Below are positions 36,123 to 47,532 of a stretch of DNA of 64,000 nucleotides, piece by piece. The position numbers and the translations under genes are program-made. The notes below the pieces were generated by a model. It saw nothing but the letters and a program-made list of their open reading frames with translations, was not told the origin of the DNA and did not search any database. This stretch comes from Bartonella massiliensis (GTDB taxonomy: Bacteria; Pseudomonadota; Alphaproteobacteria; Rhizobiales; Rhizobiaceae). The stretch's first letter is position 1. Every line of letters starts with the position of its first letter. The DNA lies in the NCBI RefSeq assembly GCF_902150025.1, contig NZ_CABFVS010000024.1:59409-123408 (forward strand), in the 5' to 3' direction.

Positions 36123-37726
36123 AGAACATTGAGCAAATGCCCTGCATTATAGCGTGCAATGAGCATTCCATAGGAAGATCTCCATTGTCCCCCAAGACGG
36201 CTTTCCATATAGGCATTGGCAACATGTTCGATATCTGTAGAACGTAATGACGCGGCGGCGGCGGCATAGGCTAATTGTTCAACAAAAAACCTTCCTGCGC
36301 CTTCATTTTCCGCTGCCATATCACTGGCTGACTTAATAATTTCAATGGCTCGTGGTCCTGCTGGACCAATATCAAGAGCAATTTTTTCTAACAATTTCTG
36401 AAATAATCCTGGTGCTTTCTCAGCAATAAGAATGGCATCCTTTACCAATTGATTAGCAGAACTATTTCTCACAATTCGCGCAGGTCCATTATGCAGCATT
36501 TGTGATAATGGATTATTCTCTATAAAGCTTTCAAGACCAAGTTGTGCAATAATTTCACCAATAATAGGCAGAACCAATTGACTGACGTGATAAGCAATAA
36601 TAGGGGTCATAATGCGAGCGAAAGCGGCTTCAGAACGGTCATTTGCGGCATTGTCAAATGCACGTGCTAAACGTAAAACCAATGCTTGTGAAGCAGCAAT
36701 ATCTAACGCAATATCTGCAAAAATACGTTCTGTCAGTGGTGGTAAAGGCTGATTGGGCATTTTTTTTCGGAAAAAATCTATGCCAAATTGAAGAGCTGCT
36801 CGCAAAACACCGGCCGATATGACAGATTGATCAAAACGCATCATCGTCTCGATATCTTTAATAACTTTAAGCCCTTCCCCAGGATTTCCTAAAAGCCAGC
36901 CATAACTGCCTTGAAAATCAACAACTCCTTCTGGGGTTAAAAATTCTCCAGAACGCTGAATTAAATGACGAATCGATATCAATCCATTTAATGCACCATT
37001 TTCCTGTATACGTGGAACAAAAAAGCAACTTAAATGACCATTTAAATCTGCACTCACAAGATATCCATCAGCTGTAGGATTGATAACATTGGTTTTTACA
37101 ACATTTAAACGATACAGGTCACGTTCCATATTTTCATCGAAAGAAATTTTCTTCACACTTGGAAAATTGAAAGCGTTTTGTTCAATGCCATCAAAGGCAC
37201 ATGTTAGAGAAGCAGATTTTTTATGATGGATAGGCTTTGATGAGGAATCATATTGGCGTGATAAAAGGACACTTTGCCATTTTTTGAAGAGCTCACTATC
37301 ACTAATTAAGGCAGCAATCGCTGCACTGGTTATAATAATCTCATTCAAATGCCCTGTTTCTAAACCTGCAGATAAAGCCAAACGAATCGCACGCGCTTGA
37401 TAGCGCACTCCATTTTCTGAAGAAGTATTTTCCCAAAGCGAGGTAACCAACCCTGCTTGTCTAGAATATTTTTGAAGATCTTGATAAGAAGAATGTATTT
37501 CTAATTTTTCTACCTGCTGTCCCCATTCATCATTATAATGCAACAAGGGCTTATAATGATTCGCTAAGCAAGAAAGTCTCCATGCTTCTTGACTTGCTGC
37601 AAAATCCCCTATTTCTTCAAAGCTTGCTAATAAAAACTTAGGCAGAGTAGAGGCCATACGAAACATAAGCGTATCGCTAAGAAATGTATTTTTTCGACGA
37701 GCATTTTGCGCAGAGACAGCACTCAT
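36107..37726 (-). CDS. AidB-like acyl-CoA dehydrogenase family protein
   Basis: A 539-residue flavoprotein-like chain with the middle and C-terminal domains of acyl-CoA dehydrogenases ([34 protein letters not shown] segments, [17 protein letters not shown]). The order and length match the AidB group, which in E. coli belongs to the alkylation response and binds [22 protein letters not shown] and the Ala-rich [14 protein letters not shown] are visible. The catalytic base cannot be placed reliably. Single gene. Confidence 0.75.
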   Translation of the reverse strand: MSAVSAQNARRKNTFLSDTLMFRMASTLPKFLLASFEEIGDFAASQEAWRLSCLANHYKPLLHYNDEWGQQVEKLEIHSSYQDLQKYSRQAGLVTSLWENTSSENGVRYQARAIRLALSAGLETGHLNEIIITSAAIAALISDSELFKKWQSVLLSRQYDSSSKPIHHKKSASLTCAFDGIEQNAFNFPSVKKISFDENMERDLYRLNVVKTNVINPTADGYLVSADLNGHLSCFFVPRIQENGALNGLISIRHLIQRSGEFLTPEGVVDFQGSYGWLLGNPGEGLKVIKDIETMMRFDQSVISAGVLRAALQFGIDFFRKKMPNQPLPPLTERIFADIALDIAASQALVLRLARAFDNAANDRSEAAFARIMTPIIAYHVSQLVLPIIGEIIAQLGLESFIENNPLSQMLHNGPARIVRNSSANQLVKDAILIAEKAPGLFQKLLEKIALDIGPAGPRAIEIIKSASDMAAENEGAGRFFVEQLAYAAAAASLRSTDIEHVANAYMESRLGGQWRSSYGMLIARYNAGHLLNVLYPSL

Positions 37727-37852
37727 AGGTCTTTTCCTATATTCAAATCATCCATATCATAGACTATTTGTCTTTTTAGAGTTAAGAAACATTTATCATA
37801 TTCAAACAAATGCTTGCTTAACCTGTTTTAAAGAGAGATAAAAAAGAATACT

Positions 37853-38818
37853 ATGATTCAAGATAATTTTTTTCCACTTTTCCCTCATGAACATCTTTTA
37901 GCTATTAAAGATCTGTGTGTACAAGATCTTAATACATTGCTTGATCGTGCAGAAGCAAATATTATCCTTTCTAACAAAATTGATAAAACAAAATCCATTT
38001 TGCGCGGACGGACTCAAATTAATCTCTTTTTTGAAGCCTCTACGCGAACACAATCTTCTTTTGAATTAGCAGGAAAAAGATTGGGAGCAGACGTGATGAA
38101 TATCGCGATCGGCAACTCATCTGTAAAAAAAGGGGAAACACTCCTTGATACAGCCGCAACGCTTAATGCGATGAAGCCAGATATACTGGTTTTTCGCCAT
38201 AGCAGTGCGGGAGCAGCAGCTTTATTAGCGCAAAAAGTTGATTGTTGTGTCATTAATGCAGGTGATGGCGCTCATGAACATCCAACCCAAGCTTTATTAG
38301 ATGCTCTCACCATTAAAAGAGCAAAAGGTCGTATTGAAGGATTAACGGTTGCCATTTGCGGAGATATTTTACACTCACGTGTTGCACGTTCTAATATCCT
38401 CAGTCTTAATGCTTTGGGAGCTCGTGTTCGCGCTGTTGCCCCTTCCACACTCTTACCACCCGAAATTAATCATATGAGTGTTGAGGTTTTTAACACCATG
38501 AAAGAAGGCCTTAAAGATGCTGATGTTATCATGATGTTACGCTTACAGCATGAACGAATGACAGGCTCTTTTATTCCCTCCACGCGTGAATATTTTCATT
38601 ATTTTGGCTTACATAAAGAAAATTTAGCCTATGCCAAAAACGATTGCATTATTTTGCATCCTGGTCCCATAAATCGTGGTGTGGAGATTGCATCTAACAT
38701 AGCCGATGGACCACAAAGTATGATTCATAGACAAGTAGAAATGGGAATTGCAGTGCGTATGGCGGTTATGGAGGCTTTATTAGATTCACGCTTGAAGATC
38801 AATGGAGAGAAAAAATGA
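37853..38818 (+). CDS. pyrB: Aspartate carbamoyltransferase catalytic subunit
   Basis: Joins carbamoyl phosphate and aspartate in pyrimidine synthesis. Carbamoyl-phosphate site [20 protein letters not shown], then [18 protein letters not shown], aspartate-loop [10 protein letters not shown] and [13 protein letters not shown]. 321 residues. It overlaps the next gene by 4 bases; in related bacteria PyrB works as a complex with that non-catalytic dihydroorotase homologue. Confidence 0.95.
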   Translation: MIQDNFFPLFPHEHLLAIKDLCVQDLNTLLDRAEANIILSNKIDKTKSILRGRTQINLFFEASTRTQSSFELAGKRLGADVMNIAIGNSSVKKGETLLDTAATLNAMKPDILVFRHSSAGAAALLAQKVDCCVINAGDGAHEHPTQALLDALTIKRAKGRIEGLTVAICGDILHSRVARSNILSLNALGARVRAVAPSTLLPPEINHMSVEVFNTMKEGLKDADVIMMLRLQHERMTGSFIPSTREYFHYFGLHKENLAYAKNDCIILHPGPINRGVEIASNIADGPQSMIHRQVEMGIAVRMAVMEALLDSRLKINGEKK

Positions 38819-40116
38819 TAAAACCAATTGTTTTTCAAAACGCCCGTATTATTGATCCTTCACGCGCACTCGATGAAATTGGTACAGTTATTGTTGAAAA
38901 TGGACAAATTCTAGCCGCTGGAAAAGAAGCTTTAAATCAGGGAACGCCTGCAGAAGCAGAAATTATTAATGCACAAAACAAAGCAATTCTCCCTGGACTT
39001 GTTGATGCACATGTTTTTGTTGGAGAACCAGGAAATGAAAATCGTGAAACAATTGCATCTGCAAGTCAAGCAGCTGCAGCAGGTGGTATTACTTCCTTTC
39101 TTATGATGCCAGACACGCATCCAGTTATTGATAATGTTGCCCTTGTTCAATTTATTAAGCGCACAGCCCAAGAAATGTCATCGGTTAATATTTATCCCGT
39201 TGCGGCAATCACACAAGGTTTTAATGGACAAGAAATAACCGAATTTGGTTTGCTTAAGGATGCAGGAGCCGTTGCTTTTAGTGAAGGAAAAAAAACACTT
39301 CAAAATTCATCTGTTATGCGACGTGCAATGACTTATGCTCGCGATTTTGACGTGCCATTGATCCATGAAACGCAAGATAAAGATCTTATAGGACAAGGCG
39401 TAATGAATGAAGGACTTCTCGCCAGTTGGCTTGGTCTTTCTGGTATCCCCCGCGAAGCAGAAGTTATCCCCCTTGAAAGAGATCTACGCTTGGCAACATT
39501 AACGCAAACACGCTATCATGCCGCCCAGATATCCACAGCACTCTCTGTTGATGCCTTTCGTTTAAGCAAAAAACGCAGTGAGAAAATTTCAGCTGGTGTA
39601 TCGATTAATCATTTATCTCTCAACGAAAATGACATTGGCCAATATCAAACTTCTTTTCGCCTTATGCCCCCATTGCGTACAGAAGATGACCGTATAGCAA
39701 TGATTGAAGCCATAAAAGATGGAACTATAGATATCATTGTCTCTTCCCATGATCCTCAGGGTATCGACACAAAACAATTACCATTTAATGATGCTGCAGT
39801 TGGCGCTATTGGTATGGAGACCTTATTGAGTGCGGCCTTACGTCTTTATCATGATGAGAGCCTATCTCTTTTGCGAATAACTGAACTTTTGTCAACGACG
39901 CCTGCAAAGCTCTTTGGACTTGATGCAGGAACACTGAAGAAAGGGGCTTATGCTGACCTTATTGTGGTTGATCTTGAAGAACCGTGGATTGTTTCGACAG
40001 AGAAGTTTTATTCACGTTCAAAAAATACCCCTTTTGAGAATGCACGTTTTCAAGGACGTGTGCTTCAGACTTTTGTAAAAGGGAAATCCGTTTTTAAACT
40101 TGATCAACAAACTTAA
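38815..40116 (+). CDS. pyrC: Dihydroorotase-like protein, probably non-catalytic
   Basis: 433-residue amidohydrolase-fold protein. Active class I dihydroorotases have the zinc motif DxHxH and an Asp in TDHAP. Here the first reads [13 protein letters not shown], with Phe in place of the second His, and the second reads [10 protein letters not shown], with Ser in place of Asp; HCED is replaced by HETQD. So zinc binding is probably lost. The same state is known for pyrB-linked PyrC homologues in rhizobia and pseudomonads, where the protein supports PyrB assembly. A true dihydroorotase must be elsewhere. Coupled to pyrB (ATGA). Confidence 0.85.
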   Translation: MIKPIVFQNARIIDPSRALDEIGTVIVENGQILAAGKEALNQGTPAEAEIINAQNKAILPGLVDAHVFVGEPGNENRETIASASQAAAAGGITSFLMMPDTHPVIDNVALVQFIKRTAQEMSSVNIYPVAAITQGFNGQEITEFGLLKDAGAVAFSEGKKTLQNSSVMRRAMTYARDFDVPLIHETQDKDLIGQGVMNEGLLASWLGLSGIPREAEVIPLERDLRLATLTQTRYHAAQISTALSVDAFRLSKKRSEKISAGVSINHLSLNENDIGQYQTSFRLMPPLRTEDDRIAMIEAIKDGTIDIIVSSHDPQGIDTKQLPFNDAAVGAIGMETLLSAALRLYHDESLSLLRITELLSTTPAKLFGLDAGTLKKGAYADLIVVDLEEPWIVSTEKFYSRSKNTPFENARFQGRVLQTFVKGKSVFKLDQQT

Positions 40117-40128
40117 TGAGATTCTTGA

Positions 40129-40761
40129 ATGAATGAAGCAGAAATATTTTTTCAGTCCAATCCATGGTTTATTTTCCTCATATCTTATCTCATTGGCTCG
40201 ATCCCATTTGGTCTTTTGTTTACAAAGTTGGCCAAACTTGGTGATATAAGAACAATCGGCTCCGGCAATATTGGAGCAACAAATGTTTTACGAACAGGAA
40301 ATAAAAAAGTTGCTGCTCTAACACTTCTTTGTGATATGTTGAAAGGAGCTATCGTTGTTTTTGTTATCAAGTTCTTTAGTGATCCGCTAGACAATAGCCT
40401 TCTTGTTTCTCTCGCAGGTTTTTTTGCTTTTTTAGGACATCTTTTTCCCATATGGCTTAAATTTAGGGGTGGCAAGGGTGTTGCGACCTATCTAGGCGTT
40501 TGCTTAGGAGTCTATTGGCCGGCAGCAATTATTTTTATGATTGTATGGAGTGCGATTTTTCTCCTCATGCGTTATTCTTCATTATCTGCGCTTGTTACCG
40601 TTACGGTCACACCAATATTTGTTTTTTATTTTTCTGATTCTTATTTCTGTTGTATGCTCATTACGATGAGCCTATTTGTTTTCATAAAACATTCTGCAAA
40701 TATCAGTAGATTATTAATTGGGAAAGAAAGTAAGATTGGTACGCAAAACGGAGATAAATGA
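40129..40761 (+). CDS. plsY: Acyl-phosphate:glycerol-3-phosphate acyltransferase PlsY
   Basis: Inner-membrane enzyme starting phospholipid synthesis from acyl-phosphate. Motif 1 [29 protein letters not shown] is split over residues about 24-50; motif 2 [20 protein letters not shown] is near 105; five membrane segments. 210 residues. It follows the pyrC homologue after 12 bases and overlaps dprA. Confidence 0.94.
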   Translation: MNEAEIFFQSNPWFIFLISYLIGSIPFGLLFTKLAKLGDIRTIGSGNIGATNVLRTGNKKVAALTLLCDMLKGAIVVFVIKFFSDPLDNSLLVSLAGFFAFLGHLFPIWLKFRGGKGVATYLGVCLGVYWPAAIIFMIVWSAIFLLMRYSSLSALVTVTVTPIFVFYFSDSYFCCMLITMSLFVFIKHSANISRLLIGKESKIGTQNGDK

Positions 40762-41950
40762 AGGAATCCTGCTTACTGATCGTCAACGTTTAAGCTGGTT
40801 ACGGTTATTACGCAGTGAAAATATTGGAGCTGTTAGTTTTCGCAATCTCATTGATCATTATAAAACAGCAGAAAACGCTTTAGCAGCGTTGCCAGAGCTT
40901 AGCAGAAAAGGGGGTGGTTCTGCATCTATTAAAATAGCCAGCTTAGAAGATGTAGAAAAAGAAATACAAGAAGCTGAAAGATTAGGTATTCGGTTTATCG
41001 GTATGGGGGAACCAGATTATCCAGCTTTTCTGAAAGTTACAGAATCCCCTCCGCCACTGATTGCGATCAAAGGTAATGTTTCAATTTTTCAAAAAACTTC
41101 TATTGGAATTATCGGCTCTCGAAATGCTTCAGCTGCTGGAAAAAAACTTACGGTCCAATTTGCGCATTTTCTTGGAGACGCAGGTTTTGTAATAATTTCT
41201 GGGCTCGCTCGTGGAATTGATAGCGTTGCACATCAAGCAAGTTTAAAAACAGGCACTATTGCCGTTATGGCTGGAGGGATTGATCATATCTATCCTCCTG
41301 AAAATAAAAAGTTATATGAAGATATTATTTTCAACGGTGGCGCCATTATCAGCGAAATGCCCATTTCCTGGAAGCCGCGCGCTGTCGATTTTCCCAGAAG
41401 AAACCGTATTATAGCAGCTTTATCACTTGGACTCTTGGTTGTTGAAGCTGCTTTGCGCTCAGGGTCCTTAATTACTGCACGTCAAGCCGCTGAAATGGGA
41501 CGGTTGATTTTTGCCATTCCCGGTTCTCCACTTGATCCAAGATCTGTTGGTACAAATAATCTTATCAAGGACGGTGCTCTGCTCACCACACATCCTTCTG
41601 ACATCATTGAAACACTTACGCCATTAATTTCATCGCCTCAAAATTCTCAACTCAATTTTTTTGAAGAATCACCCTCTTTACAACTTAAAAAGGAGAATTT
41701 TAATTCAACAGACGAAAAAAACTGTCACCCCTCTTTAACAGATGGTGATACAGCACGCGCAGCAATTCTCAGTGCTCTTTCAACAACGCCAATAGACATA
41801 GACACACTTAGTACCCATTCAGGTGTTTCACTCCCAACTCTCTATCTCTTTTTGATAGAACTAGAGCTGGCTGGAAAACTTATTCGATACTCTGATGGTT
41901 GTGTGTCATTGTCGAATCTTGATCTTCCCCAAGAACCTCAGCACTATTGA
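40718..41950 (+). CDS. dprA: DNA-processing protein DprA
   Basis: Binds incoming single-stranded DNA and loads RecA during transformation. An N-terminal helical region [19 protein letters not shown] is followed by the Rossmann-like core: [62 protein letters not shown] and [22 protein letters not shown]-terminal winged-helix-like part lies at about 350-400. There is no ATG: TTG at 40718 or TTG at 40736 are the starts available, both inside plsY. About 405-410 residues. Confidence 0.92.
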   Translation: MGKKVRLVRKTEINEGILLTDRQRLSWLRLLRSENIGAVSFRNLIDHYKTAENALAALPELSRKGGGSASIKIASLEDVEKEIQEAERLGIRFIGMGEPDYPAFLKVTESPPPLIAIKGNVSIFQKTSIGIIGSRNASAAGKKLTVQFAHFLGDAGFVIISGLARGIDSVAHQASLKTGTIAVMAGGIDHIYPPENKKLYEDIIFNGGAIISEMPISWKPRAVDFPRRNRIIAALSLGLLVVEAALRSGSLITARQAAEMGRLIFAIPGSPLDPRSVGTNNLIKDGALLTTHPSDIIETLTPLISSPQNSQLNFFEESPSLQLKKENFNSTDEKNCHPSLTDGDTARAAILSALSTTPIDIDTLSTHSGVSLPTLYLFLIELELAGKLIRYSDGCVSLSNLDLPQEPQHY

Positions 41951-42086
41951 TAATGCTTTGCCCTTCCTTGGCAACCATATCCAAAAGCAATGCTAAAAGC
42001 GGACTATGCGCCTGACGCGCCATCTGATTCATTTGCTTTGACATGTCTGTAATATATTGGATAACTTTCAAATGATTTATAAACAT
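41880..42086 (-). CDS. Small helical protein overlapping the dprA 3' end
   Basis: A 68-residue ORF whose first 50 residues look like a genuine amphipathic helical protein ([36 protein letters not shown]). AGAGG lies just before the ATG. The last 71 bases are antisense to the end of dprA. I do not recognise a family. It is probably real but unproven. Confidence 0.5.
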   Translation of the reverse strand: MFINHLKVIQYITDMSKQMNQMARQAHSPLLALLLDMVAKEGQSIINSAEVLGEDQDSTMTHNHQSIE

Positions 42087-42352
42087 AATCCTCTATCCTT
42101 GAGCATTTCCCCTCCTACCTCTCAGTAGACGTTATCTTAGTATTTCGCCGTATGTTTTTGTAATAACAGTGGAAAATAAATCGTGTAATTCTATATAGGG
42201 TGCGTTTTAATAATAACAATCACAAGTTGTACAATATTCATGTTTTTTATATGGCTAATATTTTTTTTATGTGTTCTTAAGCAATTGCCATTAGCTATTC
42301 ATGTGAAAGGCGTTTATAAAAAAATTTTTTATTTCAATATTCGGGTAAAATT

Positions 42353-44926
42353 ATGAATATCGTTATCGTTGAATCTCCAGCAAAAGCAAAAACAATTAAT
42401 AAATATCTTGGGTCTCAATATAAAGTTGTCGCATCATTTGGACATGTTCGTGATTTACCTGCAAAAGATGGCTCTGTTTTACCGGATCAAGATTTTTCGA
42501 TGAAATGGGATATAGATTCTTCGGCTGCTAAACGTCTAAATGAAATAGCAAAAGCCGTTAAAGAAGCCGATAGCCTCATCTTAGCAACAGACCCTGATCG
42601 TGAAGGAGAGGCCATTTCATGGCATATTCTAGATGTTCTACGTCAAAAAAAAGTTTTAAAAGATAAACCTATTAAAAGAGTTGTCTTCAATGCTATCACC
42701 AAAAAGTCTGTGCTTGATGCTATGAACAATCCGCGTGATATTGATACATCACTTGTTGATGCTTATCTTGCACGTCGTGCTCTCGATTATCTTGTTGGTT
42801 TTACACTTTCACCGGTTTTATGGCGTAAACTCCCTGGTGCACGGTCTGCTGGGCGCGTTCAATCGGTTGCTTTGCGTATTATTTGTGACCGTGAATCAGA
42901 AATAGAACATTTTATTAAAGAAGATTATTGGTCTATTACAACACAGTTAAAAACCATTCGAAATGATCATTTCCAAGCAAGATTGACAATGTTTAATCAA
43001 AGGAAGATTGGTAAATTTGATATTCAATCTCAAGAACAAGCAGATCAAATTCGTCTTATGCTGGAGAAGGCCCAATATCAGACACTCAGTGTTGAAGCAA
43101 AACCTACAAAGAGAAATCCTTTTCCCCCCTTTACAACCTCTACACTACAACAAGCGGCTTCTTCAAAATTAGGTTTTTCAGCTTCTCGTACAATGCAAAT
43201 TGCCCAAAAACTTTATGAAGGTGTTGAAATTAATGGTGAAATGGCAGGGCTTATTACGTATATGCGTACTGATGGTGTGCAAATAGCGCCAGAAGCCATT
43301 GATGCTGCAAGAAAAGTAATTCATGAATCTTTTGGAAAAGACTATATTCCTGAAAAACCGCGTTTTTATTCAACAAAGGCAAAAAATGCGCAGGAAGCAC
43401 ATGAAGCAATACGCCCAACAGATTTTCAACGGTCTCCCAACCTGGTCCGTAATTTTCTCGATAGCGATCAGGCAAAGCTCTATGAGCTGATATGGAAGCG
43501 CGCGGTTGCCAGCCAAATGCGTTCTGCTGAAATTGAACGTACAACCGTTGAAATTGAAGCCCTACAAGGAGAAGATCGTGCAAATCTTCGTGCAACAGGA
43601 TCTGTTGTTCGTTTTGACGGTTTTCTTTCCGTCTATACGGATCAACGAGACGAAGAAAATAATGAAGAAAATGAATCAACACGTTTACCACAAATAAACA
43701 CAGGTGAAGAACTTACAAAAGAAAAAGTTGAATCTGTACAACATACTACAGAGCCACCTTCCCGTTATTCGGAAGCTTCATTAATTAAAAAACTTGAAGA
43801 ATTAGGAATTGGTCGTCCTTCAACTTATGCTTCCACATTGGCAACATTGTCTGATCGTGGATATATTGTCATTGATAAACGGAAGCTTATTCCTGATGCT
43901 AAGGGACGTATTGTTACAGCCTTTCTTGAAAATTTCTTTAATCGTTATGTAGAATATGGTTTCACAGCAGATCTTGAAGAAAAGCTGGATCTTATCTCTG
44001 ATGGCAAACTTTCTTGGAAAGACGTATTACGCGATTTTTGGGATGGATTTAATGCATCTATTAGCAATATCCAAGAACTGCGTATCACCAATGTCCTTGA
44101 TGCTTTAAATGTAACATTAGCTCCCCTCGCCTTTCCTGAACGTGGAGACGGAAGTGATGTACGTTCCTGTCCTCTTTGTAAAAATGGTCAATTATCATTA
44201 AAACTTGGTCGTTATGGTGCTTTTGTTGGCTGTTCCAATTACCCTGAGTGTAAATACACACGCCAACTTGGTAGCGACACAGGAGAAGAGAATGAAGCTG
44301 TTCGCAATGACGAACCTATTATGCTTGGTATTGACCCTGAAACAGAAAAAGAGATCTCTCTTCGCAATGGTCGCTTTGGTCCTTATATTCAATTGGGGGA
44401 AGGCAAAGAAGCCAAGCGTGTAGGACTACCAAAAGAATGGCAGACAGAAAATATAACCCTTGAAAAAGCATTGGCTTTACTCTCTCTTCCCCGTGAAATT
44501 GGCATTCATCCTGAAACGGGTAAAATGATTACGGCGACAATCGGACGCTATGGTCCCTATCTTAGTCATAATGGCAAATCGGCACGCCTTCTTCATGCAG
44601 ATGACGTTTTTGATATTGGTATCAATCGCGCTGTTACAGTATTGGCAGAACAACAAGAAAATAAAACCAAGCAAAGCCGAACAACATCTGCAGCATTGGC
44701 AACATTAGGGGAACATCCAGAAGGAGGAACTGTCACCGTACGCGATGGACGTTATGGTCCTTATGTCAATTGGGGTAAAATTAATGCAACATTGCCAAAA
44801 GATAAAGATCCCATTAGTGTAACCCTTCCAGAGGCATTAGAACTTATATCGGCTAAAGCATCGCGTAAAAAGACAACGTCAAAAAGAACTTCTTCCAAAA
44901 CAAAAGCAAAAACAAAAGAGACATAA
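42353..44926 (+). CDS. topA: DNA topoisomerase I
   Basis: Relaxes negative supercoils. The Toprim domain starts IVIVESPAKAKTINKYLG with ATDPDREGEAISWH; the active-site Tyr is in GLITYMRTDGVQI; GIGRPSTYASTLATL follows. One four-Cys zinc ribbon is visible at CPLCKNGQ and GCSNYPECKYTR, then repeat domains with GRYGPYLSHNGKSA and GRYGPYVNWG and a Lys/Ser/Thr-rich tail. 857 residues. Followed 3 bases later by rnr. Confidence 0.96.
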   Translation: MNIVIVESPAKAKTINKYLGSQYKVVASFGHVRDLPAKDGSVLPDQDFSMKWDIDSSAAKRLNEIAKAVKEADSLILATDPDREGEAISWHILDVLRQKKVLKDKPIKRVVFNAITKKSVLDAMNNPRDIDTSLVDAYLARRALDYLVGFTLSPVLWRKLPGARSAGRVQSVALRIICDRESEIEHFIKEDYWSITTQLKTIRNDHFQARLTMFNQRKIGKFDIQSQEQADQIRLMLEKAQYQTLSVEAKPTKRNPFPPFTTSTLQQAASSKLGFSASRTMQIAQKLYEGVEINGEMAGLITYMRTDGVQIAPEAIDAARKVIHESFGKDYIPEKPRFYSTKAKNAQEAHEAIRPTDFQRSPNLVRNFLDSDQAKLYELIWKRAVASQMRSAEIERTTVEIEALQGEDRANLRATGSVVRFDGFLSVYTDQRDEENNEENESTRLPQINTGEELTKEKVESVQHTTEPPSRYSEASLIKKLEELGIGRPSTYASTLATLSDRGYIVIDKRKLIPDAKGRIVTAFLENFFNRYVEYGFTADLEEKLDLISDGKLSWKDVLRDFWDGFNASISNIQELRITNVLDALNVTLAPLAFPERGDGSDVRSCPLCKNGQLSLKLGRYGAFVGCSNYPECKYTRQLGSDTGEENEAVRNDEPIMLGIDPETEKEISLRNGRFGPYIQLGEGKEAKRVGLPKEWQTENITLEKALALLSLPREIGIHPETGKMITATIGRYGPYLSHNGKSARLLHADDVFDIGINRAVTVLAEQQENKTKQSRTTSAALATLGEHPEGGTVTVRDGRYGPYVNWGKINATLPKDKDPISVTLPEALELISAKASRKKTTSKRTSSKTKAKTKET

Positions 44927-44929
44927 ATT

Positions 44930-47200
44930 TTGGCTAAAGGTGAAAAAAACGTAAAATGCCTCTCCTCACTTAAGGGGGAAAAATTACCCACTAAGGAAGA
45001 GATTCTTTCCTTTATCAATGAGAACCCTGATCGATCAAGTAAACGAGAAATCGCCAAAGCTTTTAACTTAAAAGGTGATTCTCGTATTTGGCTTAAAGAT
45101 ATATTACGTGCGTTAAAGGATCAAAATCTTATATCTAAACAGCGTAAAAGAGGAATAAATAAAGGAAAATTACCTCCTGTTGCTTTAGTAAAAATTAGCA
45201 AACGTGATAAAGATGGCAGTTTTATTGCCCAACCTCTTGAATGGGAAGATACGCCAAAGCCCAATATTGAAATACACTCTTTTCGTCACATAAAAGGAGG
45301 GAGCGTTGGCGTTGGAGATCATGTTCTTGTAAAGGTCTTTCGAAATAAAAATTCTCAAAATCTCTCTTATACGGGGCGAATTATTCGTAAGGTTGAAGTA
45401 TCCCCAAAGAGTATATTGGGTGTGGTACGAGAGTTGGAAAATAATCAATGGCGTCTTGAGCCTATAGACCGCAAAGCCAATGAGCTCATGGTTGAAATAT
45501 TTCCAGAAATGAAGATCAAAACGGGGGATCTCGTTGAAGTTGAAATAACAAAAAATACTGGTTATAGTTTTAAAAATGCGCAAATAAAAAATGTTTTAGG
45601 ACATATTAAGAGTGAGAAAACACTCTCAATGATTGCTCTTCTCTCAAAGAGAATTCCTTATGTTTTTCCTGAAAGCGTTCTTGAGCAAGTCAAACATATT
45701 AAAGCTGCCAATATGAATAATCGCGAAGATTGGCGACAATTACCATTTATTACGATTGATCCACCAGATGCCAAGGACCATGATGATGCGGTCTATGCAA
45801 GCAAGGATAAAGATCCTGCAAATGATGGTGGCTGGATTATTATTGTGGCCATTGCCGATGTTTCTTACTATATCAAAACAGGAAGTGCTTTAGATAAAGA
45901 AGCATTAAAACGTGGAAATTCTGTTTATTTTCCGGATAGCGTTGTACCAATGCTGCCTGAACGCCTTTCTCATGATTTATGTTCTCTGCGTGAGGGAAAA
46001 GAAAGACCCGCTTTAGCTGTTCGTATGATTTTTGATGCAAATGGTCATAAACTAAAACATAGTTTTCATCGTATTATGATGCGTGTAAGCGCCAAACTCT
46101 CCTATCAAGAAGTGCAATTGGCAAGAAAAGGACATATCCATAAAAAAGTCGCGCCTCTGCTTGAGAATATTTTGCAACCCTTATGGGAAGCTTATGCATG
46201 CCTTAAGATTGCGCGGGATCATCGACAACCACTAGAATTAGAAATAGTAGAAAAAAAGATTATTCTTGATCAAAATGGATGTATCCAAGATGTTGTGAGT
46301 GAAGAACATTTAGAAGCCCATCGTTTGATTGAAGAGTTTATGATACAAGCCAATATTGCGGCTTCTGAAACATTAAAAAAACATCATCAGCCCCTCATTT
46401 ATCGTATTCATGACAAACCCTCCCTTGCCAAGCAAGAAATATTGCGGAATTTTCTTCAAAGTTTAGGGATATCCCTCTCCAAAAGTGCAGAATTAACATC
46501 AGCACGCCTTAATAGAATTTTAGAAAAGGTTGCTCATACCGAACAGCAAGGACTGGTCAATCAAGTTATTTTGCGTTCTCAATCACAAGCAGAATACAAT
46601 CCTAAAAATAGTGGCCATTTTGGTTTGAATTTGCAAAACTATACACATTTTACATCACCAATCCGTCGTTATGCTGATCTCATTATTCATCGTGCACTCA
46701 TTAAAGCTCTCAAATTAGGCAATGATCAATTAACAGATACACAAGAACAAAATCTTGCAGAAATTGCTGCACAAATTTCTTTATACGAGCGGCGTGCAAT
46801 GATGGCTGAAAGAGAAACCATTGATCGTCTTGTTGCTCATTATTTAACCAATAAAATCGGCCGTGTTTTTACAGGTCGCATCTCTGGCGTTATAAAAGCA
46901 GGTCTTTTTATTTCACTTGATAAACTCAATACAGATGGTTTTGTCCCTATTTCTACACTTAAAAATGATTATTATCATTTTGATGAAGCGCAACATATTC
47001 TTGTAGGACAACATAGCCATAAAGGCTATCAGCTCAGTGATATTGTAGAAGTAAAACTTATAACGGTACAACCTTTTGCTGGTGCTTTAAGCTTTGAACT
47101 CTTAACAGAGCCTCGTCCAATCAAATTTTCATCGACATCCTACCATAAAAACAAATTAAAAAAACAAAAGCATCGTTTTTATGGAAGAAGAAAATATTAA
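44930..47200 (+). CDS. rnr: Ribonuclease R
   Basis: 3'-5' exoribonuclease degrading structured RNA. N-terminal helix-turn-helix-like SSKREIAKAFNLKGDSR, OB/cold-shock regions, the RNB catalytic domain with TIDPPDAKDHDDAVYA (the Asp cluster) and HFTSPIRRYADLIIHRAL, a C-terminal S1 domain (GRVFTGRISGVIKAGLFISL) and a basic tail. It starts with TTG at 44930, 3 bases after the topA stop and preceded by AAGAG; no ATG fits the conserved N-terminus. 756 residues. Confidence 0.94.
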   Translation: MAKGEKNVKCLSSLKGEKLPTKEEILSFINENPDRSSKREIAKAFNLKGDSRIWLKDILRALKDQNLISKQRKRGINKGKLPPVALVKISKRDKDGSFIAQPLEWEDTPKPNIEIHSFRHIKGGSVGVGDHVLVKVFRNKNSQNLSYTGRIIRKVEVSPKSILGVVRELENNQWRLEPIDRKANELMVEIFPEMKIKTGDLVEVEITKNTGYSFKNAQIKNVLGHIKSEKTLSMIALLSKRIPYVFPESVLEQVKHIKAANMNNREDWRQLPFITIDPPDAKDHDDAVYASKDKDPANDGGWIIIVAIADVSYYIKTGSALDKEALKRGNSVYFPDSVVPMLPERLSHDLCSLREGKERPALAVRMIFDANGHKLKHSFHRIMMRVSAKLSYQEVQLARKGHIHKKVAPLLENILQPLWEAYACLKIARDHRQPLELEIVEKKIILDQNGCIQDVVSEEHLEAHRLIEEFMIQANIAASETLKKHHQPLIYRIHDKPSLAKQEILRNFLQSLGISLSKSAELTSARLNRILEKVAHTEQQGLVNQVILRSQSQAEYNPKNSGHFGLNLQNYTHFTSPIRRYADLIIHRALIKALKLGNDQLTDTQEQNLAEIAAQISLYERRAMMAERETIDRLVAHYLTNKIGRVFTGRISGVIKAGLFISLDKLNTDGFVPISTLKNDYYHFDEAQHILVGQHSHKGYQLSDIVEVKLITVQPFAGALSFELLTEPRPIKFSSTSYHKNKLKKQKHRFYGRRKY

Positions 47201-47532
47201 TTAAACACAAAAAATATTTTTGCAATTTTCATGGTTTTATTTTTTTTAAATTAAGTTTTTTATTCCTTCTTAAAGGGCATAGTAATAATGAAATAACACT
47301 ATAGAATGATTTAGAATAAGAAATTATTCTATAGTATGTTGTATTTATATTATTTTATATATACAATAGGCTTTCTTTAGCATATAAAGTCGTATATTTT
47401 ATATCCATAATAACCGCATAACAGTCTTGCAAAGTTTTTTATATTCAATGAACTGAGAAAATCTGCAAAGATCATTTAACCTTTCTTTTCTCTTCATTGT
47501 TCGTATAAATAAAAGTACCTTAAGCTATTCTC
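47201..47532. other. Gap between rnr and the MFS gene
   Basis: AT-rich; no ORF or clear hairpin. It probably contains the end of the topA-rnr transcript and the MFS promoter. Confidence 0.45.

Noticed and set aside
36246..36262. GCG triplet run in the acyl-CoA dehydrogenase gene
   Set aside because: It encodes a short Ala run at the normal C-terminal helix; it is in frame and not disruptive.
43254..43691. 145-residue open frame antisense to topA
   Set aside because: It lies wholly within the conserved TopA coding sequence on the opposite strand; composition is a shadow of the real gene.
45185..45583. 132-residue open frame antisense to rnr
   Set aside because: Fully inside RNase R; no family features.
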